Of a DNA stretch of 64,000 bases, positions 25,388-33,695 are shown piece by piece. The stretch comes from Litoreibacter ponti (GTDB lineage: Bacteria; Pseudomonadota; Alphaproteobacteria; Rhodobacterales; Rhodobacteraceae). The notes beneath the pieces were generated by a model. It was not told where the DNA came from. It did not search any database and saw only the letters and a list, made by a program, of their open reading frames with translations. The stretch covers positions 1-64,000 of the forward strand of contig NZ_QBKS01000001.1 of assembly GCF_003054285.1 (NCBI RefSeq). The letters are read 5' to 3'. Position 1 is the first letter of the stretch. Each line of letters begins with the position of its first letter. A program made the position numbers and the translations under genes.

Positions 25388-26362
25388 ATGGCAAGCGTGA
25401 CACTGGACGAGATCGAGGCGCTGTCCTTTGCGGCATTAACGAAGCACGGAGCCGCAGACTGGGTGGCGCGCGAGGTCGCCCGCGCGGTGCGCCGCGCGGA
25501 AGAGACGGGCAACGTCATTTGCGGGCTGTATTACCTGGAAAGCTACTGCATTCAGCTGGCCTCCGGCCGGGTGAAGGGCGATGTGGAGCCCGAGGTCACG
25601 CGTCCCCGCCCGGGCGCGGTGAAGGCGGACGCGAAGTTCGGCTTTGCGCAAGCGGCCTTTGCGCGCGCGCTGCCCAAAGCGGTCGCGGCGGCGAAAGACT
25701 GCGGCACGGCCTCGCTTGCGGTGGCTCATGCGCACACCTGCACCTCGCTGGGCTTTTTCACCGAACAGATCGCTGCCGCCGGGCTGGTGGGCATCGGTTT
25801 CACCAACGCATCCCCCGTGGTGGCCCCGCCGGGCGGCAACAAGGCGGTGATCGGCACCAACCCGATTGCCATGACCGTGCCGGGTGACGGCGCGCCGGTG
25901 ATGCATTTCGACTTCTCCACCTCCGCCGTGGCCTTGGGCAAGATCACGATGGCGAAGGCCGCGGGCGAGCCGATCCCCGAAGGCTGGGCGGTCGACGCCG
26001 ACGGCGCGCCGACAACAAACCCCGAGGCCGCTTTGGGCGGCGCGCTGGTCTCGACCGGCGGCTACAAGGGCTGGGGCTTTGGCCTGATGGCAGAGGTCAT
26101 GGCGGCCTGTATGACCGGCTCGGTCAATTCGCTGGACGTGGGCGGCCTGAAGCTGGCCGATGGCCCGCCGCACGGTTTGGGGCAGTTCTACTTTCTGATG
26201 GACCCGGGCACCTACACGGACGCCTTCGGCGCGCGGTTCGCGCGGATGGCCGACGCGGTGGCCGAGCAGCCCGGCGCGCGTATCCCCGGGGCCACGCGGG
26301 CTGAAGCGTCTGTCGTGCAAGTCGCTGATGCGCTTTGGGAAAAGCTGTCCGCGCTGACTTAA
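25388..26362 (+). CDS. Ldh family NAD(P)H-dependent oxidoreductase
   Basis: 324-residue member of the malate/lactate/ureidoglycolate dehydrogenase family, unrelated to classical lactate dehydrogenases. The conserved catalytic histidine region (AHAHTCTSLGFFTEQI), GIGFTNASPVVAPPGG and GTNPIAMTVPG are present. Substrates in the family include malate, sulfolactate and cyclic imino acids such as piperideine carboxylate; the sequence does not decide. Its ATG follows the ABC-F stop by five bases. Its TAA shares the TTAA with the converging transporter gene. Confidence 0.88.
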   Translation: MASVTLDEIEALSFAALTKHGAADWVAREVARAVRRAEETGNVICGLYYLESYCIQLASGRVKGDVEPEVTRPRPGAVKADAKFGFAQAAFARALPKAVAAAKDCGTASLAVAHAHTCTSLGFFTEQIAAAGLVGIGFTNASPVVAPPGGNKAVIGTNPIAMTVPGDGAPVMHFDFSTSAVALGKITMAKAAGEPIPEGWAVDADGAPTTNPEAALGGALVSTGGYKGWGFGLMAEVMAACMTGSVNSLDVGGLKLADGPPHGLGQFYFLMDPGTYTDAFGARFARMADAVAEQPGARIPGATRAEASVVQVADALWEKLSALT

Positions 26363-26808
26363 GCGCGGCCTGTGATCTGGGTCAGGAAGACCCCGGCAGC
26401 CATCACGGCGATGCCGGCCGCACGCGTGAGCGTGAGCGGGCTTTGGGTTGCGCCAAACAGGGCGAAATGGTCGATCAGCGCGGCCGAGATCAACTGCCCC
26501 AAAAGCACGAAGAACACCGCGTTCCCGACGCCGAAATGCGGCGCGATGTAAGTGATCGACAGCACGTAGAAGGCGATCAGAACACCCGCCAGCAGCAGGT
26601 GTTTCGGCGCGCTGGCGACCTTGGTGATGGCTTGCGGGCCGGTGAATAGAACCACAGCGAACGCAGTCGCGAATGCGACGGCGAAAAGGACAACGGATGC
26701 GGCGGCTGGCGCGCCAATCTGGCGGCCAAGGCTTGCGTTCAGGGCCGCGAGGATCGGGATGCCAATGCCCGCCGCGAGCATGATCAGGGCATAGCTAGGG
26801 GTGGTCAT
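26359..26808 (-). CDS. DUF606/YdcZ-type small DMT transporter
   Basis: 149-residue inner-membrane protein with about five hydrophobic segments. It has the DMT-superfamily half-size form (GIPILAALNASLGRQIGAP, FGVGNAVFFVLLGQLISAALIDHFALFG, TRAAGIAVMAAGVFL). Half-size members act as dimers; the substrate is unknown. GGAGGCTCC lies just upstream of ATG 26808, fixing the start. Confidence 0.82.
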   Translation of the reverse strand: MTTPSYALIMLAAGIGIPILAALNASLGRQIGAPAAASVVLFAVAFATAFAVVLFTGPQAITKVASAPKHLLLAGVLIAFYVLSITYIAPHFGVGNAVFFVLLGQLISAALIDHFALFGATQSPLTLTRAAGIAVMAAGVFLTQITGRA

Positions 26809-26950
26809 GGCGGAGCCTCCGGCGGGAATATTTCTGCCAAGATGAAACAGGCACCGGGCAAGGGCAAGCGCACGGATCATGTGCATTGGTGATGGATAGG
26901 CGGGCGCGGAGCGGTTCGGGTAAGGTGCCAGAGCTGAAAAGGAGGCCGCC

Positions 26951-27547
26951 ATGCCGAACACCTACCACGAGATTGCGTTCACACCGAGGGTCAAGGCTTT
27001 GCAGGAAGCGCAGGGCAGCCGCGAGATGTACGCGAAATACGAAGCTTCGCCAAAGCCTATGAAGACCGAGCTGACGGAGGCTGAGCAGAACTATTTGGGC
27101 GCGCGGGACAGTTTTTACATGGCCTCGGTTGGGGAGACCGGCTGGCCGTATATGCAGCATCGTGGCGGGCCCGCCGGGTTTGTCAAAGTGCTTTCATCTC
27201 ACGAGTTTGGCTGGGCAGAGTATGTTGGAAACCGGCAATATATCTCGACCGGGAACATCGCGGGCGAGGACCGCGTGTCACTGTTTTTCATTGATTACGC
27301 CTCCAAGACACGACTGAAGGTGTTCGGCCATGCGCGGGTGATCTCGCCGGATGATCCATTTATGGCCCAGCTATCCGATGGCAGCCCGGCGCAGGTCGAG
27401 CGCGGTATGATCGTGCGGGTGGCGAGCTATGAGTGGAATTGCCCGAAATACATCACCGAGCGATACACGCGTCCCGAGGTCGAACAGGCGCTGGCCCAGA
27501 TGGGCGCGCGGATTGCGGAGTTGGAAGCGAAACTCGCCGCTCAGTAG
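26951..27547 (+). CDS. Pyridoxamine 5'-phosphate oxidase-like flavoprotein
   Basis: 198-residue split-barrel FMN-binding family protein. SFYMASVGETGWPYMQHRGGPAGF and RVSLFFIDYASKTRLKVFGHARV are typical of the family's FMN-binding core. It lacks clear substrate residues of true PdxH, so a general flavin reductase or heme-utilisation-like role is more likely. AAAGGAGG precedes ATG 26951. It converges on the SDR gene with a seven-base overlap. Confidence 0.86.
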   Translation: MPNTYHEIAFTPRVKALQEAQGSREMYAKYEASPKPMKTELTEAEQNYLGARDSFYMASVGETGWPYMQHRGGPAGFVKVLSSHEFGWAEYVGNRQYISTGNIAGEDRVSLFFIDYASKTRLKVFGHARVISPDDPFMAQLSDGSPAQVERGMIVRVASYEWNCPKYITERYTRPEVEQALAQMGARIAELEAKLAAQ

Positions 27548-28257
27548 GTGGCGCGGCCGCCAGACAGGTCGAACACCGCGCCCGTGGTGAAGCTGTTTTC
27601 CGCCGAGACGATCCAGGCGATCATGTTCGCGGCCTCCTCGACCTCGAGGAACCGTTCGCGGGGGATCTTAGACAGCATGTAGCCGATGTGCTCCTCGCTC
27701 ATCTGATCGAAGATGGGCGTGCGGGCAGCGGCGGGGGTCACGCAATTAACGGCTATGTTCTTGTCAGCATTCTCTTTTCCCGCCGATTTCGTGAAGCCGA
27801 TAACGCCCGCTTTGGACGCGGAGTAGGCGCAGGCGTTGGGGTTGCCCTCCTTGCCTGCAATGGAGGCGATATTGAGGATGCGGCCGTAATCGCGCGCGCG
27901 CATGCCAGACAGAACGGCCTTGTTGGTGTTGTAGGTGCCGGTCAGATTAACCGCCACGATCTGCGCCCAAGCCGCGTCGTCGTAGTCCTGGATGGGGGCG
28001 TTGGGGCCTGCGATCCCGGCGGAGTTCACCAAGATATCGACCGGGCCAAGGGCGGCTTCCGTGGACTGCAGCGCGGCTTGAACGGATGCCATTTCGGATA
28101 TGTCGCAAGAGGTGCTGAAATCGGCCTCGGCCTTCTGCATGTCCCACACCGCGACCCGCGCGCCGGAGGCGTGCAACCGCTCGACCACCGCCGCGCCGAT
28201 GCCTTGGGCACCGCCGGTGACTACGGCGGTTCGACCCGTCAGATCATAGGTGTTCAT
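27541..28257 (-). CDS. Short-chain dehydrogenase/reductase
   Basis: 238-residue classical SDR. The NAD(P)-binding TGGAQGIG is at residues 14-21, NSAG at 78-81, and the catalytic triad Ser132, Tyr145, Lys149 in SIAGKEG and YSASK. The acidic residue after the second strand (VWD) favours NAD over NADP. The C-terminus ends FTTGAVFDLSGGRATY, as in sugar or hydroxy-acid SDRs. Start at ATG 28257, overlapping by one base the stop of the upstream lipoprotein gene. Confidence 0.9.
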   Translation of the reverse strand: MNTYDLTGRTAVVTGGAQGIGAAVVERLHASGARVAVWDMQKAEADFSTSCDISEMASVQAALQSTEAALGPVDILVNSAGIAGPNAPIQDYDDAAWAQIVAVNLTGTYNTNKAVLSGMRARDYGRILNIASIAGKEGNPNACAYSASKAGVIGFTKSAGKENADKNIAVNCVTPAAARTPIFDQMSEEHIGYMLSKIPRERFLEVEEAANMIAWIVSAENSFTTGAVFDLSGGRATY

Positions 28258-28940
28258 CAGTCGCAAATCCCCTGCAATTCGACCCCATCCCACGGCAGCA
28301 CCATCTTGGCGCGATCCAGTTTCGAGGTCATGTTTTTCAATCGGAAATGCGGGCTGAGCAGCCGCTCAAGCCGCTTCGTGCGCGGCGCATCCGGGGCCAG
28401 CGCCGCGCAGCAGACGTATTCCGACGCGATGGCGCCTTGCTGTTCGTAGCCGAACTCGAGGAAGTCGGGCTCTGCGTCGAGCTCGAACAGGTAGGGGTCG
28501 GGGCTGATCTGATGCTCGCGCGCGGCCTTCAGCGGGTGGAAGCCGGTGGTTTCACGGTTTTGCCATTGCCATACATGGACCAGTTCATGGGCGAGAAACA
28601 TCGACGCCAGAAGCGAGGCCGCGTCGGGGTAGGCGGGCATGTAATCGCGCGCGATGTAGTCGGGGTTGATGTTGATTGTATTGAACAAAACCGTCGCCGC
28701 GGGGGAGCCTGTCAGAACCGCTTCTTCCGGTGGCGGGAACAGTTTCTGGGCGCAGGTCGTGCGGGGCGGGGCCGGGTAGGATGCGCTGTAGAGCTGCAAA
28801 ACCGGGGCCTGGCGGATGCGGATCTTGGACGTGTCGAGCTGGGGGCCGTGGAATTCCACGGCAAAGCGGGTCTCGGCCTCTGAGAGAGGGCGACCGCAGG
28901 CTGCAAGGGTCAAGAAAGCAAGGAGAAACAACAGGCGCAT
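28257..28940 (-). CDS. Lipoprotein with HExxH motif
   Basis: 227 residues. A short signal peptide ends in lipobox LAAC (Cys15). The centre carries FLAHELVHVWQWQ with HELVH at 118-122, a zincin-type zinc-binding signature, and an acidic candidate third ligand (FELDAEPDF) about 35 residues later. This suggests a periplasmic metallopeptidase-like protein, but activity is unproven. Start at ATG 28940; the 24 codons upstream are rejected because they precede the signal peptide. It is probably co-transcribed with the SDR gene. Confidence 0.68.
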   Translation of the reverse strand: MRLLFLLAFLTLAACGRPLSEAETRFAVEFHGPQLDTSKIRIRQAPVLQLYSASYPAPPRTTCAQKLFPPPEEAVLTGSPAATVLFNTININPDYIARDYMPAYPDAASLLASMFLAHELVHVWQWQNRETTGFHPLKAAREHQISPDPYLFELDAEPDFLEFGYEQQGAIASEYVCCAALAPDAPRTKRLERLLSPHFRLKNMTSKLDRAKMVLPWDGVELQGICD

Positions 28941-28980
28941 GAGGGCAGAGTGGCAAGTCTTCGCCCGCCTCGCAAGGGAT

Positions 28981-28994
28981 TTGATCTGCCTCAA
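28981..28994. promoter_or_regulatory. FNR-like site upstream of first cytochrome
   Basis: TTGAT-CTGC-CTCAA has one mismatch to the FNR/FnrL consensus TTGAT-N4-ATCAA. It ends 51 bases before the cytochrome start at 29046, a usual distance for an activated promoter. Confidence 0.55.
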
Positions 28995-29045
28995 GGTTGT
29001 TGTGACACACACAACTTACGGTTAGGATCACAGCAGGAGGCGAGC

Positions 29046-29435
29046 ATGAAATATCTTTACCTTACAATGGTTTGTGGCGTGGCGGCCTGCGCCCAGCCCG
29101 AGCCGCCCACGGGCAAGCAGCTGTTTGCCGAGAATTGCGCATCGTGCCACGGCGCGGATGCGACGGGGGAGGGCTGGGCGAGCGACGTGCTCAAGCGCAA
29201 GCCCGCCGACCTGACCCGGCTCAGCGCGCGCAATGGCGGCGTGTTTCCAATGGAGCGGGTGCTCAGCACCATCGACGGCTTCCACCGCAACCCGCGCTTC
29301 GAGACGGCGATGCCCGAGTTCGGCAGCTTCTTCGCAGGTCCCATGGCGGCGGTGGAGCTGGACGGGGTCGTCACCCCGGTGCCGGAGCCGCTGCTGGCGG
29401 TGGCCGAGTATCTCGAGGCGTTGCAGCGACCCTAG
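29046..29435 (+). CDS. c-type cytochrome lipoprotein
   Basis: 129 residues with a short signal peptide and lipobox VAAC (Cys15). One heme site CASCH lies at 31-35 and a candidate axial methionine in AMPEFG. The segment PADLTRLSARNGGVFP is paralogous to the next gene. The product is probably anchored to a membrane in the periplasm as an electron carrier. GGAGGCGAGC precedes ATG 29046. An FNR-like site upstream suggests oxygen-limited expression. Confidence 0.88.
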   Translation: MKYLYLTMVCGVAACAQPEPPTGKQLFAENCASCHGADATGEGWASDVLKRKPADLTRLSARNGGVFPMERVLSTIDGFHRNPRFETAMPEFGSFFAGPMAAVELDGVVTPVPEPLLAVAEYLEALQRP

Positions 29436-29452
29436 GGCGGGGCAGACGCGCC

Positions 29453-29466
29453 TTGATTTGCATCAA
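29453..29466. promoter_or_regulatory. Perfect FNR/FnrL box
   Basis: TTGAT-TTGC-ATCAA matches the FNR consensus exactly. It lies in the 90-base gap between the two cytochrome genes and ends 59 bases before the start at 29526. Confidence 0.8.
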
Positions 29467-29525
29467 CGCGCCCGCGGGCGCCGCCGACTAGGCTCAGGGG
29501 GATCGCAACGACAGGAGACCCTCCG

Positions 29526-29921
29526 ATGAGACATCTGACCGCCGCCGCGCTGGCCGCCCTTTGCATGACCCCTGCCACCGCCCAGAATATCGAGGCGGGG
29601 GCGGAGTATTTCTCGCAGTATTGCGTGGCCTGCCATGGCACGGAGGCCCGGGGCGACGGGCCGATGGCGCAGGTGATGATCATCCGGCCCACCGACCTTA
29701 CGATTCTGGCGGGCGAGAATGACGGGGTGTTCCCGCGCGCCTGGGCGATCCGGCGCATTGACGGGACCGACCCGCTGGTCTCCCACGGCAGCCCGATGCC
29801 GGTCTACGGCCCGTTCTTCGAGGGCGAGGGCGTGACCATCCCGGGCGAGGACGGGGTGTTGATCATGACCAGCCAGCCGGTCGTCGATCTGATCGGCTAC
29901 CTGGAGAGCATTCAACAATAA
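29526..29921 (+). CDS. Periplasmic c-type cytochrome
   Basis: 131 residues with a cleavable signal peptide (about 1-19, ending ATA-Q). One heme site CVACH lies at 33-37, and PMPVYG holds a candidate axial methionine. PTDLTILAGENDGVFP aligns with the upstream cytochrome, so the two arose by tandem duplication: one is lipid-anchored and one soluble. AGGAGACC precedes ATG 29526. A perfect FNR box lies upstream. The redox partners are not in the window. Confidence 0.9.
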   Translation: MRHLTAAALAALCMTPATAQNIEAGAEYFSQYCVACHGTEARGDGPMAQVMIIRPTDLTILAGENDGVFPRAWAIRRIDGTDPLVSHGSPMPVYGPFFEGEGVTIPGEDGVLIMTSQPVVDLIGYLESIQQ

Positions 29922-29925
29922 CGCC

Positions 29926-30201
29926 TCAGCGGCAGGGCCCGGCGCGGTAGGTGCCATCGCCATTGGCATAGGCGCATTCGCCGGTCTGCCGGTTGCGCGC
30001 CACCAGCGTGCCCGCGACCGCGCCGCCGAGGGCTGCGAGGATGGTCCAGTTGGTGTTGGCGTTGAGCGCCCGGGCGGTGAGCACGCCCACCGTGGCGCCC
30101 GCGACGCCGCCGATGATGTCGTTCTCGGTGTCCGAGAGGTTATCGCAGGCGGGCAGTGCCAGCAGGGCGGCGGTGGCGAGGGGGATCAGAATGGTTTTCA
30201 T
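29926..30201 (-). CDS. Glycine-zipper lipoprotein
   Basis: 91 residues. The signal peptide ends LLALPAC, a probable lipobox with Cys19. The middle holds a glycine-zipper (GGVAGATVGVLTARAL and AALGGAVAGTLVA), typical of small outer-membrane YMGG-type proteins. The C-terminus has two cysteines (ECAYANGDGTYRAGPC). GAGGACCCC precedes ATG 30201. It converges on the second cytochrome with a four-base gap, and an FNR-like site lies 74 bases upstream. Confidence 0.72.
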   Translation of the reverse strand: MKTILIPLATAALLALPACDNLSDTENDIIGGVAGATVGVLTARALNANTNWTILAALGGAVAGTLVARNRQTGECAYANGDGTYRAGPCR

Positions 30202-30274
30202 GGGGTCCTCCATCGGGGTCCCCGCGGGGGTGCGGGGGATGTGGAGGGGATACATCAAGAGGGCCGGGTCCGGA

Positions 30275-30288
30275 TTGATCGGGGTCAA
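30275..30288. promoter_or_regulatory. FNR-like site upstream of glycine-zipper gene
   Basis: TTGAT-CGGG-GTCAA has one mismatch to the FNR consensus. Its centre is about 80 bases upstream of the leftward start at 30201. Confidence 0.5.
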
Positions 30289-30354
30289 TTGCGGATGACA
30301 GGGAGAGCTTTGCACCCGTGCGGAACCAAGGCGTAGCCGCCGCACATCGCCGTC

Positions 30355-30398
30355 CCGCCCCGTTTTGCCGGAGGCAAACCTGCGGTTTGACGGGGCGG
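30355..30398. repeat. Nested inverted repeats (cloverleaf-like)
   Basis: The outer stem is CCGCCCCGT/ACGGGGCGG (30355-30363 with 30390-30398). Inside lie two hairpins, TTTGCC/GGCAAA (30364-30378) and CAAACC/GGTTTG (30375-30389), that share the bases CAAA and so exclude each other when fully formed. Function unknown. Confidence 0.5.
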
Positions 30399-30642
30399 CG
30401 ATTTGGTTGGTGTTAGTGAGACGTTCGTTCTGTGGAATGCGCTTGGCCGCCAAAAAGCGCTTGCGTTCAGAGGCTGGGGATCCTCCTCCCCCCGATCTCG
30501 CGGGGATGATTTTGCTCAAAAGCTGCGCTGCAAATTTGAGAAAATCCATGTTGTGCTGACTAAGTGATCGCGTTTTGCATCAAAGGATTGAAGTTTGGGA
30601 AATCCTATATAGATTTGGGCGAAGGCAGGGGGATTGAGATAG

Positions 30643-31143
30643 TTGTACGGGCTGACCTGGGAAATTCTATATGCGTGGGCTGGCTATGATTTCTGGGGTG
30701 GAGTTTTAGCTTTATTCAGTACATTTTTCGCGTTTAGGGCTAGCCGAAACTCGAAATTGGCAAAGATGGCGGCAAACAATGCGGTTCAATCTATTAACTC
30801 GATTGAGGCAGTGTCGGAAATGGGGAGTCTTTTGAGGGTACTCAAGGAGATTCGCTGGCGGTTAGATCGTATGGATTGGGAGCGAATCTCAGAGCATTGT
30901 ACGGATGCGCAAGCGATAGTTGCAACGCTTCAAAGTTCATCTTCGGTGGAAATCTCTGAAGAAGGCTCTAAGGCCTTAGCGGGCATGGCCACCCAGATGG
31001 CTTGGTTGTCCAAACTATCTGATAAAGCCCTGCACGAAGATGGCCCCATCGATCAGGTGAAGGTCAAGAATATGTTGAACAGAAACACTTTGAAGGCCAC
31101 TGCTCTGCAAGTAGAATTAAAAGAGAAGGCGTTGAATGCATGA
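30643..31143 (+). CDS. Unknown membrane-anchored protein (A+T-rich gene 1)
   Basis: 166 residues, likely starting at TTG 30643 after a GGGGGATT stretch; the next ATG would remove the only membrane segment (about residues 16-32, FWGGVLALFSTFFAF). The rest is a cytosolic helical domain (residues 40-166, with charged heptad-like stretches such as LLRVLKEIRWRLDRM). I do not recognise the family. Base and codon use differ strongly from the flanks. Its TGA overlaps the next ATG, so the two form an operon. Confidence 0.65.
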   Translation: MYGLTWEILYAWAGYDFWGGVLALFSTFFAFRASRNSKLAKMAANNAVQSINSIEAVSEMGSLLRVLKEIRWRLDRMDWERISEHCTDAQAIVATLQSSSSVEISEEGSKALAGMATQMAWLSKLSDKALHEDGPIDQVKVKNMLNRNTLKATALQVELKEKALNA

Positions 31144-31496
31144 GTGATAAATGGGGTCAATTGCTTCAGAAATTGGTTTCACTTACCAGGGCCGGAAAGC
31201 TGTCTTGGAACGAAACAGTTCATGGAGACGAAATCTCAACTCAATTAGGCGAAATGAAGGTCGAAGTTCAGTTTTTCGAATTAATTGACGAGTACCGTCT
31301 TATAGTTAGAGACGAATTTGGAAAAGAAATTGATGCCTTCACAGATGATGAGCTCACTTCGACAGGTTTTATTTCTGCTGGAGGTGTTTTCGCATCGCTT
31401 TTCCGAACTGTTAAACGTCAAAAATCCGGCGCTGATCAGGCTCTCGATAACATTCTGAGAGAACTGGATAATCTGGACGATGAAGTCCCGTTTTAG
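31140..31496 (+). CDS. Unknown cytosolic protein (A+T-rich gene 2)
   Basis: 118 residues, with no signal peptide or membrane segment. A first helix (WGQLLQKLVSLTRAGKLSWNET) leads into alternating strands (MKVEVQFFEL, EYRLIVRDEFGKEID). I recall similar short helix-strand proteins of unknown function, often with surface or defence genes, but cannot name a family. The ATG overlaps the TGA of the upstream gene. The stop is one base from the converging parE stop, so the pair is pressed tightly against a core gene. Confidence 0.65.
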   Translation: MSDKWGQLLQKLVSLTRAGKLSWNETVHGDEISTQLGEMKVEVQFFELIDEYRLIVRDEFGKEIDAFTDDELTSTGFISAGGVFASLFRTVKRQKSGADQALDNILRELDNLDDEVPF

Positions 31497-31497
31497 A

Positions 31498-33459
31498 CTA
31501 AACATCCACATCCTCAACAAACTTCGCATTCTGCTGGATGTACTCAAACCGCAGCTCCGGCTTCTTGCCCATCAGCCGTTCGACCAGATCGCCGGTCTCT
31601 CCGGGCTCGTCCTCCTGCACCGTCACGCGGATGAGCTGGCGGGTGGCGGGGTCCATGGTGGTCTCTTTCAAATCCTTCGCGTCCATCTCGCCCAGACCCT
31701 TGAAGCGTTGCACGTCGATCTTGCCCTTGCCGCCCAGACCCTTCGCCAGCGCGGCCTCTTTTGCTGCGTCGTCGGGGACGTAGAGCCGGTGTGCGCCTTG
31801 CGTCAGGCGGTACAAAGGCGGGCAGGCCAGATAGAGATGACCCTGATCGATGAGCGGGCGCATCTGCACGAAGAAGAACGTCATCAGCAGCGACGCGATA
31901 TGGGCGCCGTCGACATCGGCGTCGGTCATGATGATGATCTTGTCATAGCGCAGATCGTCGAGGTTGAACTTGGTGCCCATGCCGCAGCCAAGCGCCTCGC
32001 ACAGGTCGGAGATTTCCGCGTTTGAGGTGAGCTTGCCGGACGCGGCCCCCAGCACGTTGAGGATCTTACCCTTGAGCGGCAGCAGCGCCTGCGTTTCGCG
32101 CTTGCGGGCACCCTTGGCGGAGCCGCCCGCGCTGTCGCCCTCGACGATGAACAGCTCCGTGCCCTCGCGGGTCTTGGAGGTACAATCGGTGAGCTTGCCC
32201 GGCAGGCGCAGCTTCTTGGTGGCGGATTTGCGGGAGGTCTCTTTCTCCTGCTTGCGGCGCAGGCGTTCCTCGGCCCGCAGGACGAGGAAATCGAGGATGG
32301 CACCGGCGGACTTGGTGTCGGAGGCGAGCCAATTGTCGAAATGGTCGCGCACGGCGGCCTCGCAATATTTCGCGGCGGCCTCGGTCGACAGGCGGTCTTT
32401 GGTCTGGCCCACGAAGGCGGGCTCGGCGATGAAGCAGGAGACCAGCGCGCAGCCGCCCGAGATCAGATCGTCGCGGGTGATCTGCCCGGCCTTCTTGTTG
32501 TTGGTCAACTCGCCATACGCCTTGATCCCCTTGAGGATTGCGGCCCAGAAGCCGGTCACGTGCGTGCCGCCCTCGGGCGTGGGCACGGTGTTACAATAGC
32601 TCTGGATGAAGCCGTCGCGGGCTGGGGTCCAGTTGATCGCCCACTCGACCTTGCCAGCGGCGCCGAACTTCTCCTGAAAGTCGACGGTGCCCGCGAAGGC
32701 GGTGTCGGCGTAGGTGGTGGACTTGCCAAGCGTTTCGGACAGGTAGTCGCTGAGGCCACCGGGGAAGTGGAACGTGGCCTCCGTCGGGGTCTCGCCATCG
32801 TCGATTGCGGACTTCCAGCGGATCTCGACGCCCGAGAACAGGTAGGCCTTGGAGCGGATGGACTTGAACAGCCGCGCAGGCTTGAAGCGGTGATTGCCGA
32901 AGATTTCCACGTCGGCGTGGAAGGTGACCGTGGTGCCGCGGCGGTTCTGGGTCTGGCCGACCTCGGCCACGGGGCCAAGCGGCAGGCCGCGGGAGAAGCG
33001 CTGCTCGAACACCTTCTTGTCGCGCGCCACCTGCACGACCATGCTGTCGGAGAGCGCGTTGACCACCGACGCGCCGACGCCGTGCAGACCGCCGGAGGTC
33101 TGGTAGGCCTTGCCCGAGAACTTGCCGCCCGCGTGGAGCGTGCACAAGATCACCTCGAGCGCGGATTTGTCGGGGAACTTGGGGTGCGGGTCGATGGGGA
33201 TGCCGCGGCCATTATCCTTGATGGTGATCGAGTAGTCATCGTTCAGCTCAACCTCGATCCGGTTGGCAAAGCCCGCGACGGCCTCGTCCATGGAGTTGTC
33301 GAGCACCTCGGCCACCATGTGGTGCAGGGCGCGCTCGTCGGTGCCGCCGATATACATGCCGGGGCGCTTGCGCACGGGCTCGAGCCCCTCCAGCACCTCG
33401 ATGGAGGAGGCATTATAGTCGTCATTGCTTCCCGCACCGGAGAACATGTCGTCTGCCAT
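31498..33459 (-). CDS. parE: DNA topoisomerase IV subunit B
   Basis: 653-residue ATPase subunit of the enzyme that unlinks daughter chromosomes. The GHKL ATP site (DNGRGIPID, SGGLHGVGASVVNALS) lies at the N-terminus. The TOPRIM domain carries FIVEGDSAGGSAKGA and IIIMTDADVDGAHI. The length fits alphaproteobacterial ParE rather than GyrB, which is about 150 residues longer. Start at ATG 33459. Confidence 0.94.
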   Translation of the reverse strand: MADDMFSGAGSNDDYNASSIEVLEGLEPVRKRPGMYIGGTDERALHHMVAEVLDNSMDEAVAGFANRIEVELNDDYSITIKDNGRGIPIDPHPKFPDKSALEVILCTLHAGGKFSGKAYQTSGGLHGVGASVVNALSDSMVVQVARDKKVFEQRFSRGLPLGPVAEVGQTQNRRGTTVTFHADVEIFGNHRFKPARLFKSIRSKAYLFSGVEIRWKSAIDDGETPTEATFHFPGGLSDYLSETLGKSTTYADTAFAGTVDFQEKFGAAGKVEWAINWTPARDGFIQSYCNTVPTPEGGTHVTGFWAAILKGIKAYGELTNNKKAGQITRDDLISGGCALVSCFIAEPAFVGQTKDRLSTEAAAKYCEAAVRDHFDNWLASDTKSAGAILDFLVLRAEERLRRKQEKETSRKSATKKLRLPGKLTDCTSKTREGTELFIVEGDSAGGSAKGARKRETQALLPLKGKILNVLGAASGKLTSNAEISDLCEALGCGMGTKFNLDDLRYDKIIIMTDADVDGAHIASLLMTFFFVQMRPLIDQGHLYLACPPLYRLTQGAHRLYVPDDAAKEAALAKGLGGKGKIDVQRFKGLGEMDAKDLKETTMDPATRQLIRVTVQEDEPGETGDLVERLMGKKPELRFEYIQQNAKFVEDVDV

Positions 33460-33539
33460 GGATATACCGCTCTGATTGGCTTTGTTTTGCTGGATTATGG
33501 CAGAGCGGCGGGGGCGGGGGAAGAGCGCGCGATGCCAGA

Positions 33540-33662
33540 TGTCCCGTAAAAGGCGCGCCTATCCACAAGATCGTGGGGGACGCGGCCGATTTCCGGCGCG
33601 TCGCGGCCCAGGCGGGCCGCATCTTGAGCCAGATCAACGTCACGCCACGCGCGATCGGCTAA
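33540..33662 (+). pseudogene. Possible C-terminal gene remnant
   Basis: An open frame ending at TAA 33660-33662 reads KGAPIHKIVGDAADFRRV and then AAQAGRILSQINVTPRAIG. This looks protein-like but has no plausible start or ribosome site. It could be a decayed gene end between parE and ppk2, or chance. Confidence 0.2.
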
Positions 33663-33695
33663 TGGGGGGCATCCGACAGCATGAGGGAGACGCAG

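Larger units (their letters stand above)
30202..30642. other. 441-base gene-free stretch
   Basis: It holds an FNR-like site (30275-30288), a nested hairpin (30355-30398) and, around 30470-30530, a CCTCCTCCCCCCGATCTCG-type run. The last 100 bases become A+T-rich, leading into the next two genes. I see no gene in it. Confidence 0.6.

Noticed and set aside
31498..33459. Possible gyrB instead of parE
   Set aside because: Length of 653 residues and lack of the GyrB insertion fit ParE.
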